A stretch of DNA of 64,000 bases from Bacteroidales bacterium (GCA_017960905.1 JAGCYH010000038.1:83147-147146); one strand, 5' to 3'. Numbered from the stretch's first letter, positions 44,666 to 55,500 are shown. Numbers and translations: made by a program. Notes: generated from the sequence alone by a model not told the origin.

Positions 44666-45097
44666 TTACAGAGTGATGTACTCTTTTGGCTTGAAGTTGT
44701 CCTCCATGCACCAAACGTGAGCTTTGCCGTGTGCCATGCGGAACACTTGCAGAAAGCCGAAGAAAGCCTCGTCGCCTTGCTGGGCGCGCCATGGCTGCAG
44801 AAACTTACGCGACGGGTGGTTGACAATCTCCTCTTTCAGAGCCATATCCTCCACAAGGTCGAATTTTCCTTCGACGCGCACTTGGTATTTGCCACAGGCA
44901 AAGCACACCTCGGCGCGAGGGTCGGCAACGAGCTGGCGGTAAAGGTCTTTCGTCACGCCCGTGTGGAATACGATGCCGTCGGCATCGGCTCTGAACATAA
45001 GTATGCCTCTTACATGTGGTTGGCCGTTGTCGGTGGTGGCTACGTACATCACCGGGTTCTCATTCATCAGCTTGAAAAGCTCTTCTTTCGTCATCAT
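44666..45097 (-). CDS. Pyridoxamine 5'-phosphate oxidase-like FMN split-barrel protein
   Basis: A 143-residue protein with the split-barrel pattern: MTKEELFKLMNENPVMYVATTDNGQPHVRGI, GIVFHTGVTKDLYRQL, then a basic patch. It is too short and lacks the residues of true PdxH, so a general flavin reductase or F420/FMN-binding role is likelier. The neighbouring small protein gene follows closely downstream. No substrate can be named. Confidence 0.78.
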   Translation of the reverse strand: MMTKEELFKLMNENPVMYVATTDNGQPHVRGILMFRADADGIVFHTGVTKDLYRQLVADPRAEVCFACGKYQVRVEGKFDLVEDMALKEEIVNHPSRKFLQPWRAQQGDEAFFGFLQVFRMAHGKAHVWCMEDNFKPKEYITL

Positions 45098-45203
45098 TTT
45101 TAGTAGTTTTATTTGTTATTCATTTTGCGGTGTAAAAGTAATAAAGGTTTTAATCCCTTAATTTTAAATTTTTAATTTTCAACTTTTATTTTCAATTCTC
45201 ACT

Positions 45204-46055
45204 TCACGGTCTGTAGTCTTCCGGCGAATTTACGTACATTTCGGGGTCGGTGAGCAGATGGCTGTTTTTCTCGGCAGCGTCGATTTTCTTGCTCATGTTT
45301 TTCTCAATCTCGTCGCTGTTGGTGAGGTTGCCGTCTTTGTCGTATTTCATCGTGAAGTGCGATTTTGTCTCGCTGTCGTACATGCGCCAGTCGCCTGTCT
45401 TTATGCCGTTTCGGTAATTTCCGTCGACCGACAAGTTGCCGTCGATGTCCCAATGTCTGTATCGGCCGTTGAGCTGGCCGTTTTTGTATGTGGCTTCCAG
45501 TTGTCGGCCTCCACCTCTGAAGTTCTGTGTCCAAGCGCCGTTGAGCGTTCCGTTGGTGTAGTTGCGCTCGTCATATACTTCGCCGCCGGCGAAGTATATG
45601 TACGCCTTGCCGTTAAGCTGTCCGCCTTTGTATGTCTCGCGCGAAGTTATGTCGCCGCTCTTGTCAAAAGTAAGCCATTCGCCCTCTCGCTGGTTCTTGA
45701 TGTACAGTCCCGAAGCCTCTTTCTTGCCGTCTTCGCCGTACGAAATCACGAAGCACGAGTCGGCGCTTTTGTATATCTGCTCGGTGCTTATCACGCCGTT
45801 CTCATAGTAGCGGCGCACGGTGTCGACGGGTATCCCGTCGACGAAACGGGCTGTGTATGTGTATTGTCCGTTGTCGTATTTCTTCGCCCATTCGCCTTGC
45901 TTGCGCCCTTGCCCGTCGGTCTTGTTGGGCTTGTCGGGCAGGTTTATCACCTTTTCGTTTTTCGCCTTTGGCGAAAACTTCCCGAAGAAATCGGTCTGCG
46001 CGCTCATTGTCGTCGTAAGCGCCAAAGCTATGATGGTAAGTTTTATATATTTCAT
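45204..46055 (-). CDS. Secreted MORN-variant repeat protein
   Basis: A 283-residue protein with a signal peptide (YIKLTIIALALTTTMSAQ) and many copies of a 20-25-residue MORN_2-like motif of the form NGQLNGRYRHWDIDGNL (for example EASGLYIKNQREGEW, NGTLNGAWTQNF). Such repeats, also found in YwqK-type proteins, are thought to form beta-solenoids; role unknown. ATG 46055 is chosen because it gives a proper signal peptide. It is divergent from xseA with interleaved promoters. It carries a perfect inverted repeat with 13-bp arms at 45572-45600. Confidence 0.8.
   Translation of the reverse strand: MKYIKLTIIALALTTTMSAQTDFFGKFSPKAKNEKVINLPDKPNKTDGQGRKQGEWAKKYDNGQYTYTARFVDGIPVDTVRRYYENGVISTEQIYKSADSCFVISYGEDGKKEASGLYIKNQREGEWLTFDKSGDITSRETYKGGQLNGKAYIYFAGGEVYDERNYTNGTLNGAWTQNFRGGGRQLEATYKNGQLNGRYRHWDIDGNLSVDGNYRNGIKTGDWRMYDSETKSHFTMKYDKDGNLTNSDEIEKNMSKKIDAAEKNSHLLTDPEMYVNSPEDYRP
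45572..45600 (-). repeat. Perfect in-gene inverted repeat, 13-bp arms
   Basis: CATATACTTCGCC, loop GCC, then its exact complement, inside a MORN-type repeat. Tied for the longest in-gene hairpin in the window. Confidence 0.9.
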
Positions 46056-46064
46056 AAAAAACTG

Positions 46065-46085
46065 TATTTTTGTTGTGCAAAAATA
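46065..46085. promoter_or_regulatory. Interleaved divergent promoters
   Basis: TATTTTTG on the plus strand (46065-46072, toward xseA) and TATTTTTG on the minus strand (46085-46078, toward the MORN gene). Each -7 box lies where the other promoter's start site would be, so the two should compete for polymerase. Confidence 0.65.
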
Positions 46086-46097
46086 ATGAATTAAAAA

Positions 46098-47402
46098 ATG
46101 AATGACAACATACAGGCAATGTCGCTTCTCGAATTCAACAGCCATATCCGCATGGCCGTTGAGTCGTCGATGCTGCGCCAATGGGTTGTTGGCGAGATAA
46201 GCGAGATTTTTTGCGCGTCAAACGGCCATTACTATCTCGAACTTGTCGAGAAATCAGCGCGTAACGGCAGTTTGGTGGCAAAGCTGCGTTGCACCATTTG
46301 GTCAGCTAACGCTGCACAAATTGTGCCAATGTTTGTCGATGTTACGGGGCAGCAGTTGCAAGTCGGGCTTAAGGTGATGGTCTTCGTCTGTGCGCAGTTT
46401 CACGAGGCGTATGGTTTGTCGGGCAACATCACGGCTATCAATCCGTCGTTCACCATCGGCGAGGTCGAACGCCAAAAGCGTGAGATTATCAGCCGTCTGA
46501 TGGCCGAAGGTGTCATGGAGATGAACAAAGAGAAGCAGCTGCCTACTGTCATTCAGGACGTTGCGGTTATCTCGGCGGCGAATGCCGCCGGATATGGCGA
46601 TTTTTGCAACCAGATTGCCGCTAACCGCTTTGGTATTAAAGTGCGGCTGCGGCTCTTCGAGGCTCTGATGCAGGGCGTTGCTGCCGAAGAGTCGATTATT
46701 GCCGCTCTCGACGCCATCGCGTCGAGCGACAATCCGTTCGACGCCGTGGTTATTATCCGCGGCGGTGGCAGCCGTTCCGATTTGGCCTGCTTCGACAGCT
46801 ACGACCTTGCCAACAATGTGGCTCAGTTTCCGCTGCCTGTCATCACCGGCATAGGCCACGAACGCGACAATTCCGTTGTCGATCTTGTGGCCAATACGCG
46901 CCAAAAGACGCCTACTGCCGTGGCCGAGTTCATCATTGGTCATAATGCCGAATTTTTGGAAAAAATTGAACTCTATTGGTCTGATATTGAGAATATTGCA
47001 CGCGCAGCACTCTCTGATGCAAATGCTACTGTGACTGACTTGGGCGATGCGCTTACGGGCTTCGCCCGCAACAGCATCGCAAACGCCCGCACCGACTTCG
47101 CCCAGCGACAGCGTATGTTACAGCTCTTGCTTGCTAATAGGTTGAATATCAGACAAAACGAAGTCGGCCGTCTGCGCTCGCAACTTTCGGTTGTGGCCAA
47201 ATCGCGATTGCAGAAAATGAACGACAGCGTTGCCTCGCTCTCTAAAATTGTCGAGGCGGTGAGTCCTCGCGATATTCTGCGCCGCGGCTACACCATCACC
47301 ATCGCCAATGGCAAACGTCTGCGACGCCCGTCGGATGTGGCTAAAGGCCAGACAATTACAACGGTCACCATCGAAGGTTCGGTCGATTCAGTTGTAAAAT
47401 GA
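46098..47402 (+). CDS. xseA: Exodeoxyribonuclease VII large subunit
   Basis: A 434-residue protein: N-terminal OB-fold (SLLEFNSHIRMAVESSMLRQWVVGEISE), catalytic core with VVIIRGGGSRSDLACFDSYDLA and TGIGHERDNSVVDLVANTRQKTPTAVAE, a coiled coil and the C-terminal ILRRGYTI element. With XseB it degrades single-stranded DNA in repair. Only 113 bases separate it from the next gene, too little for xseB; the small subunit must be elsewhere. Start ATG 46098 lies just after the promoter. Confidence 0.95.
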   Translation: MNDNIQAMSLLEFNSHIRMAVESSMLRQWVVGEISEIFCASNGHYYLELVEKSARNGSLVAKLRCTIWSANAAQIVPMFVDVTGQQLQVGLKVMVFVCAQFHEAYGLSGNITAINPSFTIGEVERQKREIISRLMAEGVMEMNKEKQLPTVIQDVAVISAANAAGYGDFCNQIAANRFGIKVRLRLFEALMQGVAAEESIIAALDAIASSDNPFDAVVIIRGGGSRSDLACFDSYDLANNVAQFPLPVITGIGHERDNSVVDLVANTRQKTPTAVAEFIIGHNAEFLEKIELYWSDIENIARAALSDANATVTDLGDALTGFARNSIANARTDFAQRQRMLQLLLANRLNIRQNEVGRLRSQLSVVAKSRLQKMNDSVASLSKIVEAVSPRDILRRGYTITIANGKRLRRPSDVAKGQTITTVTIEGSVDSVVK

Positions 47403-47488
47403 CCCTCCGTGCTATTTTTACTCATTACAAATTACACTTTTGCATCAAAATTGCAAAGTCTAGATTACATTTTTAGCATCTTTCGTTC

Positions 47489-47496
47489 TAATTTTG
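47489..47496 (+). promoter_or_regulatory. Promoter -7 box for the AAA ATPase gene
   Basis: TAATTTTG matches TAnnTTTG, 19 bases before the start codon. Confidence 0.55.
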
Positions 47497-47515
47497 TTGC
47501 CGACAAAAAAGCGAT

Positions 47516-48688
47516 ATGCAGACTCTGTTCAAAATACACGAGGATTTAGTGTCCGAGCTCACGCCATGGGTCAAGCGCGGTCTGATGGACGACATCGACT
47601 GGAGCGCCAGGCTGATTGGCATCAAAGGCGCACGCGGTATCGGCAAGACTACATTTTTGCTCAACAGAGCAAAAATGATTAACGACGTCCGTAAGTGCCT
47701 CTACGTCGATTTGAACAACTTCTACTTCGCTACTCACTCGATAATCTCGCTCGTCGACGATTTCCGCAAGCTTGGCGGTCAGACACTGCTGCTCGACCAG
47801 GTGTACAAATACCCCGACTGGTCGGAGGAGCTCCGCTTCTGCTACGACAATTACCCCGACGTGCAAATCGTCTTCACCGGCTCGCCGGTGATGCGCCTTA
47901 AAGAGGAAAACCCGCAACTCACTGGTAAAGTGACGGTTTACAGCCTTGAGGGTTTCTCGTTCCGCGAGTATATCAATTTCGTATCGGGTACCAACTTCAC
48001 CAAAATCGCCCTCGCTGACATTATCGCCAACCACGTCGACATTTCGCACGAGATAGTGAGCCGCGTGAAGCCGTTGGCTTACTTCAACGACTATCTGCGG
48101 CACGGTTTCTACCCATATCTGCTCGGCGAAAAGAGCGTCTCGTCGATGTCGGTGTCGCTCATCAAGACCATCAATCTTGTGCTCGAAATAGAAATCAGTT
48201 ATCTTCAGCAGATTGAGCACCGCTGTATGCCCAAGTTGCGCAAACTGCTCTATCTCATAGCCAACTCGGCGCCCTTCCAGCCAAACGTGAGCAAGCTCGC
48301 AAGCGAAATCGACACATCGCGAGCCACGGTGATGAACTACCTGCTTTACCTCAAGCATGCTCGCCTCATTCACCTGCTCTATACCGACGGCGACAGCGGT
48401 ATGAAGAAGCCGGCGCACATTTTCATGCAGAATCCGAATCTGCTCTATTTGTGCAACTATGGCGGCGTCGATAAGAATGCTTTGTATAAAACGTTCTTTT
48501 TCAATCAGTTGGGGTATAAAAACAATGTCACGCGCGGCGCATACGGCGATTTTTGCGTCGATGGCGAAAAATGTTTTTCTATCGAACAGAACAAAAAACA
48601 GCGTTCCGACGTTATTGTTGTTCGGGACATGATCGAAACCGGCGAAGCCAACGTGATTCCTATTTGGCTCTTCGGTTTCTTGTATTAA
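47516..48688 (+). CDS. AAA_14-type ATPase, copy 2
   Basis: A 390-residue protein with an N-terminal P-loop domain (IGIKGARGIGKTTFLLNRAKM), TGSPVMRL, then a winged-helix-like segment (NVSKLASEIDTSRATVMNYL) and a C-terminal DUF4143-like region. Same broad family as the gene at 42033 but only distantly similar and richer in GC, so it looks long resident. Role unknown. A perfect inverted repeat with 11-bp arms (47652-47677) follows the Walker A codons. Confidence 0.82.
   Translation: MQTLFKIHEDLVSELTPWVKRGLMDDIDWSARLIGIKGARGIGKTTFLLNRAKMINDVRKCLYVDLNNFYFATHSIISLVDDFRKLGGQTLLLDQVYKYPDWSEELRFCYDNYPDVQIVFTGSPVMRLKEENPQLTGKVTVYSLEGFSFREYINFVSGTNFTKIALADIIANHVDISHEIVSRVKPLAYFNDYLRHGFYPYLLGEKSVSSMSVSLIKTINLVLEIEISYLQQIEHRCMPKLRKLLYLIANSAPFQPNVSKLASEIDTSRATVMNYLLYLKHARLIHLLYTDGDSGMKKPAHIFMQNPNLLYLCNYGGVDKNALYKTFFFNQLGYKNNVTRGAYGDFCVDGEKCFSIEQNKKQRSDVIVVRDMIETGEANVIPIWLFGFLY
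47652..47677 (+). repeat. Perfect in-gene inverted repeat, 11-bp arms
   Basis: CATTTTTGCTC, loop AACA, then its exact complement, in the second AAA_14 gene. Confidence 0.87.
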
Positions 48689-48759
48689 TGTAAAACGCTT
48701 ATTTTTAGATAAATAAATAAATATAAACAAATAAAATCTGTATTAATTTTAAAGGTAAA

Positions 48760-51700
48760 ATGGCAAAAGAAAAGAAATTCATGACATGTGATGGTAACAC
48801 CGCAGCAGCGCATATCGCGTATATGTTCTCTGAGGTTGCAGCCATCTATCCTATCACGCCATCTTCGCCTATGGCGGAGAACGTTGACGAATGGGCAGCT
48901 CAAGGCCGTAAGAATATCTTCGGCGAAACGGTGCTCGTACAGGAAATGCAATCCGAAGGCGGTGCCGCTGGCGCCGTTCACGGTTCGCTCCAAGCTGGTG
49001 CTCTCACCACTACTTTTACTGCTTCGCAGGGCTTGTTGCTTATGATTCCGAACATGTACAAAATCGCAGGCGAACTTATCCCTGCTGTTTTCCACGTGTC
49101 GGCTCGTACACTCGCCTCGCACGCTCTCTGCATCTTCGGTGACCATCAGGACGTGATGGCTTGCCGTCAGACCGGCTTCGCTATGCTCGCCGAAGGCTCT
49201 GTACAAGAAGTTATGGACCTCGCTGGCGTCGCTCACTTGGCTACGCTCAAGAGCCGCGTGCCGTTCCTCAACTTCTTCGACGGTTTCCGTACTTCGCACG
49301 AGTATCAGAAAATCGAAGTCGTTGAACAGGACGACCTCAAGCAACTCGTTGACTGGGACGCTGTTAAAGCTTTCCGCGAACGCGCTCTCTCGCCCGAACG
49401 CCCCGAAATGCGTGGTATGGCCGAGAACCCCGATGTGTTCTTCGCTCACCGAGAGTCTTGCAACCCGTACTACAACGCTGTGCCCGACATCGTGGCCGAC
49501 TACATGGACAAAATCAGCGCCCTCACCGGCCGCAAATACCGTCCGTTCGACTACTATGGCGCTAAAGACGCTACCAACGTCATCGTTGCAATGGGCTCTG
49601 TTACAGAATGTATCAAAGAAGTTGTCGATAAGAAAGTGGCTGCTGGCGAAAAAGTCGGCTTGATAGCCGTTCACCTCTATCGTCCGTTCTCGCTCAAATA
49701 CCTCAAAGAGGCTATTCCCGCAACATGCAAACGCATGTGCGTACTCGACCGCACCAAAGAGCCGGGCGCTAACAGCGAACCGCTCTTCCTCGATGTTGTC
49801 GACGCTCTCACTGAGCTCGGCCTCATTGGCGGCATCGAAGTTGTTGGCGGCCGCTACGGTCTGGGCTCTAACGACACCACACCGGCGCAGATTATCGCCG
49901 TTTACGACAACTTGGCTCTCAAGCAGCCTAAAAATCACTTCACTCTCGGTATCATCGACGATGTTACCTTCACATCGCTGCCAGTTGGCGAAGAGGTTTC
50001 GGTTGCACCAGCCGGCCAGTTCCAGGCTAAGTTCTACGGCCTCGGCGCCGACGGCACCGTAGGCGCTAACAAAAACTCGGTTAAGATTATTGGCGAAACA
50101 ACCAACAAATACTGCCAGGCTTACTTCTCGTACGACTCGAAGAAATCGGGCGGTTTCACCTGCTCGCACCTCCGTTTCGGCGACGAACCTATCCGCTCTA
50201 CATATTTGGTTACTACGCCTAACTTCGTGGCTTGCCACCAGCAGGCTTACCTCAATATGTACGATGTTACACGCGGCCTCCAGAAAGGTGGTACGTTCCT
50301 CTTGAACACCATCTGGGAAGGCGACGAACTCATCGCTAACATTCCTAACAAAGTAAAAGCTTACTTTGCAAAGAACGACATCAAAGTTTACTATATCAAT
50401 GCAACTAAGATAGCTCAAGAGATTGGCCTTGGCAACCGTACCAACACCATTCTCCAATCGGCATTCTTCCGTATCACTGGCGTCATCGCAGTTGACAAAG
50501 CTGTTGAAGAGATGAAGCATTTCATCGTTAAATCTTACGGCAAGAAGGGCGAAGACGTTGTAAATAAGAATTATGCAGCAGTTGACCGTGGCGGCGAATA
50601 CAAAGAACTCGCTGTTGACAAGGCCTGGGCTAACCTCCAAGACCAACCGAAAGTTTACACCGACGGCGACAACTTTATTAATAAAGTCGTTCGTCCGATC
50701 AACGCACAGGACGGCGATTTGCTGCCGGTTTCTTCGTTCCGAGGAATTGAAGACGGTACTTGGGCTGCCGGTACTGCAAAATTCGAGAAACGCGGTGTAG
50801 GCGCCTTCGTTCCGGTTTGGAACTCTGAAAACTGTATCCAATGTAACAAATGTGCTTATGTCTGCCCTCACGCTTGTATCCGTCCGTTCGTAATGACCGA
50901 AGAGGAGAAAGCTGGCTTCGGTGGCGCTACTATTCCGGCTCTTGGCGGTCAGTTCAAAGGCATGTTCTTCACAATGCAGGTTGGCGTTAAAGACTGCTTG
51001 TCGTGTGGCAACTGTGCCGATGTTTGTCCTGGCAACCCGAAGAAGGGTGGTCCGGCTCTCAAGATGGTGGCTTACGACGACTCGTCGGCCGAAGCTGCTA
51101 AAGAGGCTGCAAACTGGAACTACTGCGTTGAGAAAGTCGCTTCTAAGCAAGACCTCGTCGATGTTACATCGAACGTTAAGAACTCGCAGTTCGCAACACC
51201 GTTGTTCGAGTTCTCAGGCGCTTGCGCTGGTTGCGGTGAGACACCTTACGTGAAACTCATTTCGCAACTCTTCGGCGACCGCGAAATCGTTGCCAACGCA
51301 ACAGGTTGCTCGTCAATCTATTCGGGCTCGGTTCCTTCTACTCCTTACACTAAGAACGCCAAAGGTCAAGGTCCGGCTTGGGCCAACTCGCTCTTCGAGG
51401 ACTTCTGCGAATTCGGTATGGGTATGGAGATTGCCAACAAGAAGATGAAACAGCGTCTGACACGCCTCATGACCGAGGCTCAGGAGTGCACCTGTTGCTC
51501 TGATGAGCTCAAGGCTATGTTCCGTGAATGGATTGAAAAACAGGAAGATGCAGCTGCTACAAAAGCACTTGCACCTAAGATTGTTGCCGCATGCGAAGCA
51601 TGCGGCTGCGATACCTGCAAACAGATTCTGACATACAAAGATCACCTCGTTAAACGCTCGCAGTGGATCATCGGCGGCGACGGTGCTTCGTACGACATCG

Positions 51701-52320
51701 GCTACGGCGGTCTCGACCACGTTATCGCTTCGGGCGAAGATGTTAACATCTTCGTTATCGATACCGAGGTTTACTCTAACACAGGCGGTCAGTCGTCGAA
51801 GGCTACTCCGCTTGGCGCTATCGCTAAGTTTGCCGCTAGCGGCAAACGCGTGCGCAAGAAAGACCTTGGTATGATAGCTACGACATACGGCTATGTATAC
51901 GTGGCTCAGATTGCAATGGGTGCCGACCAAGCTCAGACACTCAAAGCCCTCAAAGAAGCTGAAGCATACCACGGACCTTCTATCGTAATAGCTTACGCAC
52001 CATGTATCAACCACGGCCTCAAAGCCGGCATGGGCAAGAGCCAAGCCGAAGAAGCAAAAGCTGTTGAATGCGGTTACTGGCACCTCTGGCGTTTCAATCC
52101 TGAACTCGCCAACGAAGGCAAGAATCCGTTCATTCTCGACTCTAAAGAGCCTGATTGGTCGAAGTTCCAAGACTTCCTCATGGGTGAAGTTCGCTTCAAC
52201 TCTGTCAAGAAAATGTTCCCGAACGAAGCCGACGAGCTCTTCAATGCTTGCCAGGAAATGGCTAAGAAACGCTACCAAAGCTATGTACGCATGACCAAAA
52301 TGGATTGGTCGGAAGAATAA
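48760..52320 (+). CDS. nifJ: Pyruvate:ferredoxin (flavodoxin) oxidoreductase
   Basis: A 1186-residue single-chain PFOR that oxidises pyruvate to acetyl-CoA and CO2 with reduction of ferredoxin. The N-terminus has the pyruvate-binding YPITPSSPMAENVDEW; residues about 690-770 hold two 4Fe-4S motifs, CIQCNKCAYVCPH and CLSCGNCADVCPG; the C-terminal TPP domain has GACAGCGETPY, GGDGASYDIGYGG and TEVYSNTGGQSSK. Length and order are complete. It is the main anaerobic route from pyruvate and fits pckA and oadAB here. Two perfect hairpins of 9-10 bp sit at 51586-51606 and 51828-51847. A strong terminator follows. Confidence 0.97.
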   Translation: MAKEKKFMTCDGNTAAAHIAYMFSEVAAIYPITPSSPMAENVDEWAAQGRKNIFGETVLVQEMQSEGGAAGAVHGSLQAGALTTTFTASQGLLLMIPNMYKIAGELIPAVFHVSARTLASHALCIFGDHQDVMACRQTGFAMLAEGSVQEVMDLAGVAHLATLKSRVPFLNFFDGFRTSHEYQKIEVVEQDDLKQLVDWDAVKAFRERALSPERPEMRGMAENPDVFFAHRESCNPYYNAVPDIVADYMDKISALTGRKYRPFDYYGAKDATNVIVAMGSVTECIKEVVDKKVAAGEKVGLIAVHLYRPFSLKYLKEAIPATCKRMCVLDRTKEPGANSEPLFLDVVDALTELGLIGGIEVVGGRYGLGSNDTTPAQIIAVYDNLALKQPKNHFTLGIIDDVTFTSLPVGEEVSVAPAGQFQAKFYGLGADGTVGANKNSVKIIGETTNKYCQAYFSYDSKKSGGFTCSHLRFGDEPIRSTYLVTTPNFVACHQQAYLNMYDVTRGLQKGGTFLLNTIWEGDELIANIPNKVKAYFAKNDIKVYYINATKIAQEIGLGNRTNTILQSAFFRITGVIAVDKAVEEMKHFIVKSYGKKGEDVVNKNYAAVDRGGEYKELAVDKAWANLQDQPKVYTDGDNFINKVVRPINAQDGDLLPVSSFRGIEDGTWAAGTAKFEKRGVGAFVPVWNSENCIQCNKCAYVCPHACIRPFVMTEEEKAGFGGATIPALGGQFKGMFFTMQVGVKDCLSCGNCADVCPGNPKKGGPALKMVAYDDSSAEAAKEAANWNYCVEKVASKQDLVDVTSNVKNSQFATPLFEFSGACAGCGETPYVKLISQLFGDREIVANATGCSSIYSGSVPSTPYTKNAKGQGPAWANSLFEDFCEFGMGMEIANKKMKQRLTRLMTEAQECTCCSDELKAMFREWIEKQEDAAATKALAPKIVAACEACGCDTCKQILTYKDHLVKRSQWIIGGDGASYDIGYGGLDHVIASGEDVNIFVIDTEVYSNTGGQSSKATPLGAIAKFAASGKRVRKKDLGMIATTYGYVYVAQIAMGADQAQTLKALKEAEAYHGPSIVIAYAPCINHGLKAGMGKSQAEEAKAVECGYWHLWRFNPELANEGKNPFILDSKEPDWSKFQDFLMGEVRFNSVKKMFPNEADELFNACQEMAKKRYQSYVRMTKMDWSEE

Positions 52321-52341
52321 CATAACTTGTTAGTTTTCAAT

Positions 52342-52384
52342 AAAAAAACGCAGCCGTCCCGATTCGGGGCGGCTGCGTTTTTTT
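52342..52384 (+). terminator. Terminator after nifJ
   Basis: A 19-bp stem including ACGCAGCCGTCCC with a 5-base loop, ending in a T run. Confidence 0.93.
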
Positions 52385-52426
52385 ATTTTAAAATTCCTCA
52401 TATCAACATTCTCAATGCATTAAGTG

Positions 52427-52450
52427 TTTTTTGACCTAAAGGTCAAAAAA
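52427..52450 (+). other. Second hairpin in the nifJ-adhesin gap
   Basis: TTTTTTGACC, loop TAAA, then its exact complement, flanked by GTG and CAC. It lies before the adhesin promoter, so it is not an attenuator of that gene; role unclear. Confidence 0.5.
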
Positions 52451-52527
52451 AACACATTTTTTAGCGAAATTGTGCCAAATTCAAAAGAAATGTTCAAAAA
52501 AAATATGGTTATTACATTAAAACACAA

Positions 52528-52535
52528 TATCTTTG
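52528..52535 (+). promoter_or_regulatory. Promoter -7 box for the large adhesin gene
   Basis: TATCTTTG matches TAnnTTTG, 39 bases before ATG 52575. It overlaps the alternative TTG start at 52533 and so excludes it. Confidence 0.75.
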
Positions 52536-52574
52536 CGGTTTAAACACGATTTTATAATCTATAAAAACTATATC

Positions 52575-55500
52575 ATGTACAGAAAATTACTATTGATTAT
52601 TGTAGCAGCAATACTCACTGCTACAACATGTTTTGCCGCTGATGTGGTAGTAAGCGGAACAAGCTATGGTATTAACTGGGTCGTAACCGACGACGGCGTC
52701 CTTACCCTGACGAAAGCTGATGGTAGCGACGGCAAAATGAAGAATTATGGCGCCACGGAAAACTATGCGCCATGGACAGACTACAACTCAAAAGTCACAA
52801 AACTTGTCGTTAATGAAGGCATAACAGAAATTGGCGAATACGCATTCTATCAGATGACTAATCTCAAAAATGCAACATTACCAGATAGACTTACAAACAT
52901 CAAGAAAATGGCGTTTGGTTACTGTACCGGATTGAAAGATCCATTTATAATTCCATCGACAGTTACGACATTGGAAGCACATGCCATATACGATTGCACA
53001 GGATTAACAACAATAGATATTCCGGCGAGTGTTAAATCAATTGGTAACAATTGCTTTTGTGCATGCACAAACCTTAAAAACATCACACTCCACGAAGGAT
53101 TGGAAACTATTAGCGGATGGGCCTTTGGCGGATGGGACGGTAATTATGCCAACACATTCTCTGAATTAGAGATACCAAGCACAGTAAAGACAATTGGCGA
53201 TTACGCATTCCGTAATCGTATTAATTTAAAGAAAATAACTATACCCGCAAATGTTTCTTCAATAGGCAATAATCCTTTCTATTACTCAAAACTAGTAGAA
53301 ATAGAGATTGACCCAGCCAACACTAATTTTGTTGTAGAAGACGGTGTTTTGTACGACAAAAACAAAACACTTCTCATATCATACCCTATGAGCAAAACCG
53401 ATGAGGTATTTACTGTCCCCTCGACAGTAAAAACAATCGGTCAGCATGCTTTTGGTAATAATCCATATCTTAAAGAAGTAATATTACCTTCAGAATTAAA
53501 TGATATTCAACCTTATGCATTTTATAAAGCCACTGCTCTCACCACTCTTAAGATACCAGAAAAAGTCACTTCTTTAGGCGATGGTTTTATCTCTGGTTGC
53601 GCTAATTTGACAAATCTGTCAGTTGATGAAAATAATAAAAACTTTGTAATAATAGACGGTGTTATTTTTACTGAAGACAGGGAAACACTCCTATTATATC
53701 CAAATTCATTACAGAATAAAACATACGAGATTCCATCAAGTGTAAAGAGCGTAAGAGCATACGCTTTCTCACTCAACACCGTACTTGAAGAGGTAACCTT
53801 TCCAAAAAATTCTCAAGTGAAGAACTTCGGTAACGATGCTTTCCTTAGTAGCAAAGCTCTCAAAAAAATAATATTTCCTAATATAGCGAATCAAACATCA
53901 ACATTAGGTAGTGAAATTTTTTATGGCTGTAGTGGACTACAAGAAGTCAAACTACCAGAAAATATAACGTCTCTTCCTTATAGAGCCTTCAGCGGTTGTA
54001 GCAAATTGGGTAACATCGACCTTCCTTATAAGATTACTACCATTAAAGATGATGCATTTGTTAGCGACTCTGCAATGACAGAAATCATACTGCCGCCGAA
54101 CCTAACATCACTTGGTGGTAATTGTTTTAACGGTTGTAGTTTTATTACCGAAATTGTTATACCAAACGGTGTTCAATCAATTGGCGAAAACACATTTAAA
54201 AATTGCTGGAGACTCAAACGAATAGAAATAAGCAGTGGCACTACTTACTTTTCCAATAAAGCTATTGTTTATGACTATCCGACTCCTAATAATCCAAAAC
54301 CAAAGATACGACTAATAGAGTTATGTATAAAAAGTGCGACACCACCAACTATTAAATATGACTCTTTTGTAGGGTTAAACTTCGACAATAAGTCAACAAA
54401 ACTTATTGTACCCTGTGGTAGCTCAGACGCATACAAAAACCACAAGACCGAGGAAGGTCTGAACGTATACAATGTAAAATTCACGCTCGATGATATGACT
54501 ATGGCCAACTTCAACAAATTGACCGTAGAATTGTCAGAGTCGAGCGACCCCGAATCGGGTACTGTTGCAATAACTCGCGAAGCAGCATGTGGTGTTAACC
54601 CGACCATAGAAGCCACAGCTAACAAAGGCTATAGTTTTGTTGGTTGGAATATCGGATCGGAAGAAGAAGTGAACGCGAATCCATACCAAATACAAAATTT
54701 TAATTCCGACAGACGATTTATAGCATTCTTCGAGCAAATACCGTATTACATTTACTATAAAAATGCTGAAGGAAAATTAGTATCAATTGATCTTAGCACA
54801 TTAAAAGTACCATTCTTAAATGGTGCGGTCAGCGTTGTAAAAAGCGACTACTACTATGGTGACAATGTACAATTGACTTACGAACCTGCATTGGGATACG
54901 AACTTAAGACTATCAGCATAAGAACGGAAGAAACAGATGAAACCATAGAAGTAAGCGAAGACGGCACATTCACTATGCCTGCTGAAAATGTTATTCTCTC
55001 GGCCGAATTCGGCAAAATCGATTACACCATAACATTTGCAAACAGTGGCAATTTCGAACATGGTTCGATAACAACAACACCTTCGGGCACAGCAAATTAT
55101 GGCGACAAAGTAACTATTGTAGCTACACCCGATAACAAATACAAATTAGCAAGCGCCACAGTATCTTATGGCGATGGTAAAACCGCAACGATATCTGATG
55201 TTGCTGGCGAAACAAATCAAAAAACATTCTTTATGCCGAATGACAACGTAACCATATCGGCCGTATTCGAAGAAATAGATTATAGAGTACCAGTAAACGG
55301 CACATTTGAAGTCGGCGACTTCAAATATACCGTTACTTCTCTCGAGCCCAACAAGGTATCTGTAGCAGCAAAAGCAGATGTAACCGACAAGACACTCGAA
55401 ATACTCCCCGAAGTAACTTACTTGGATATTACATACACAATTGAAAGTATAAGCAGCTTGGGCTTTATTGAAGCATCAAACACAGTAGTCATCGACCGCC

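Noticed and set aside
48685..51150. An 821-codon open frame opposite nifJ
   Set aside because: Antisense shadow caused by the strong codon bias of nifJ; the nifJ protein is full length and complete. A 514-codon frame opposite the ABC-F gene is the same effect.
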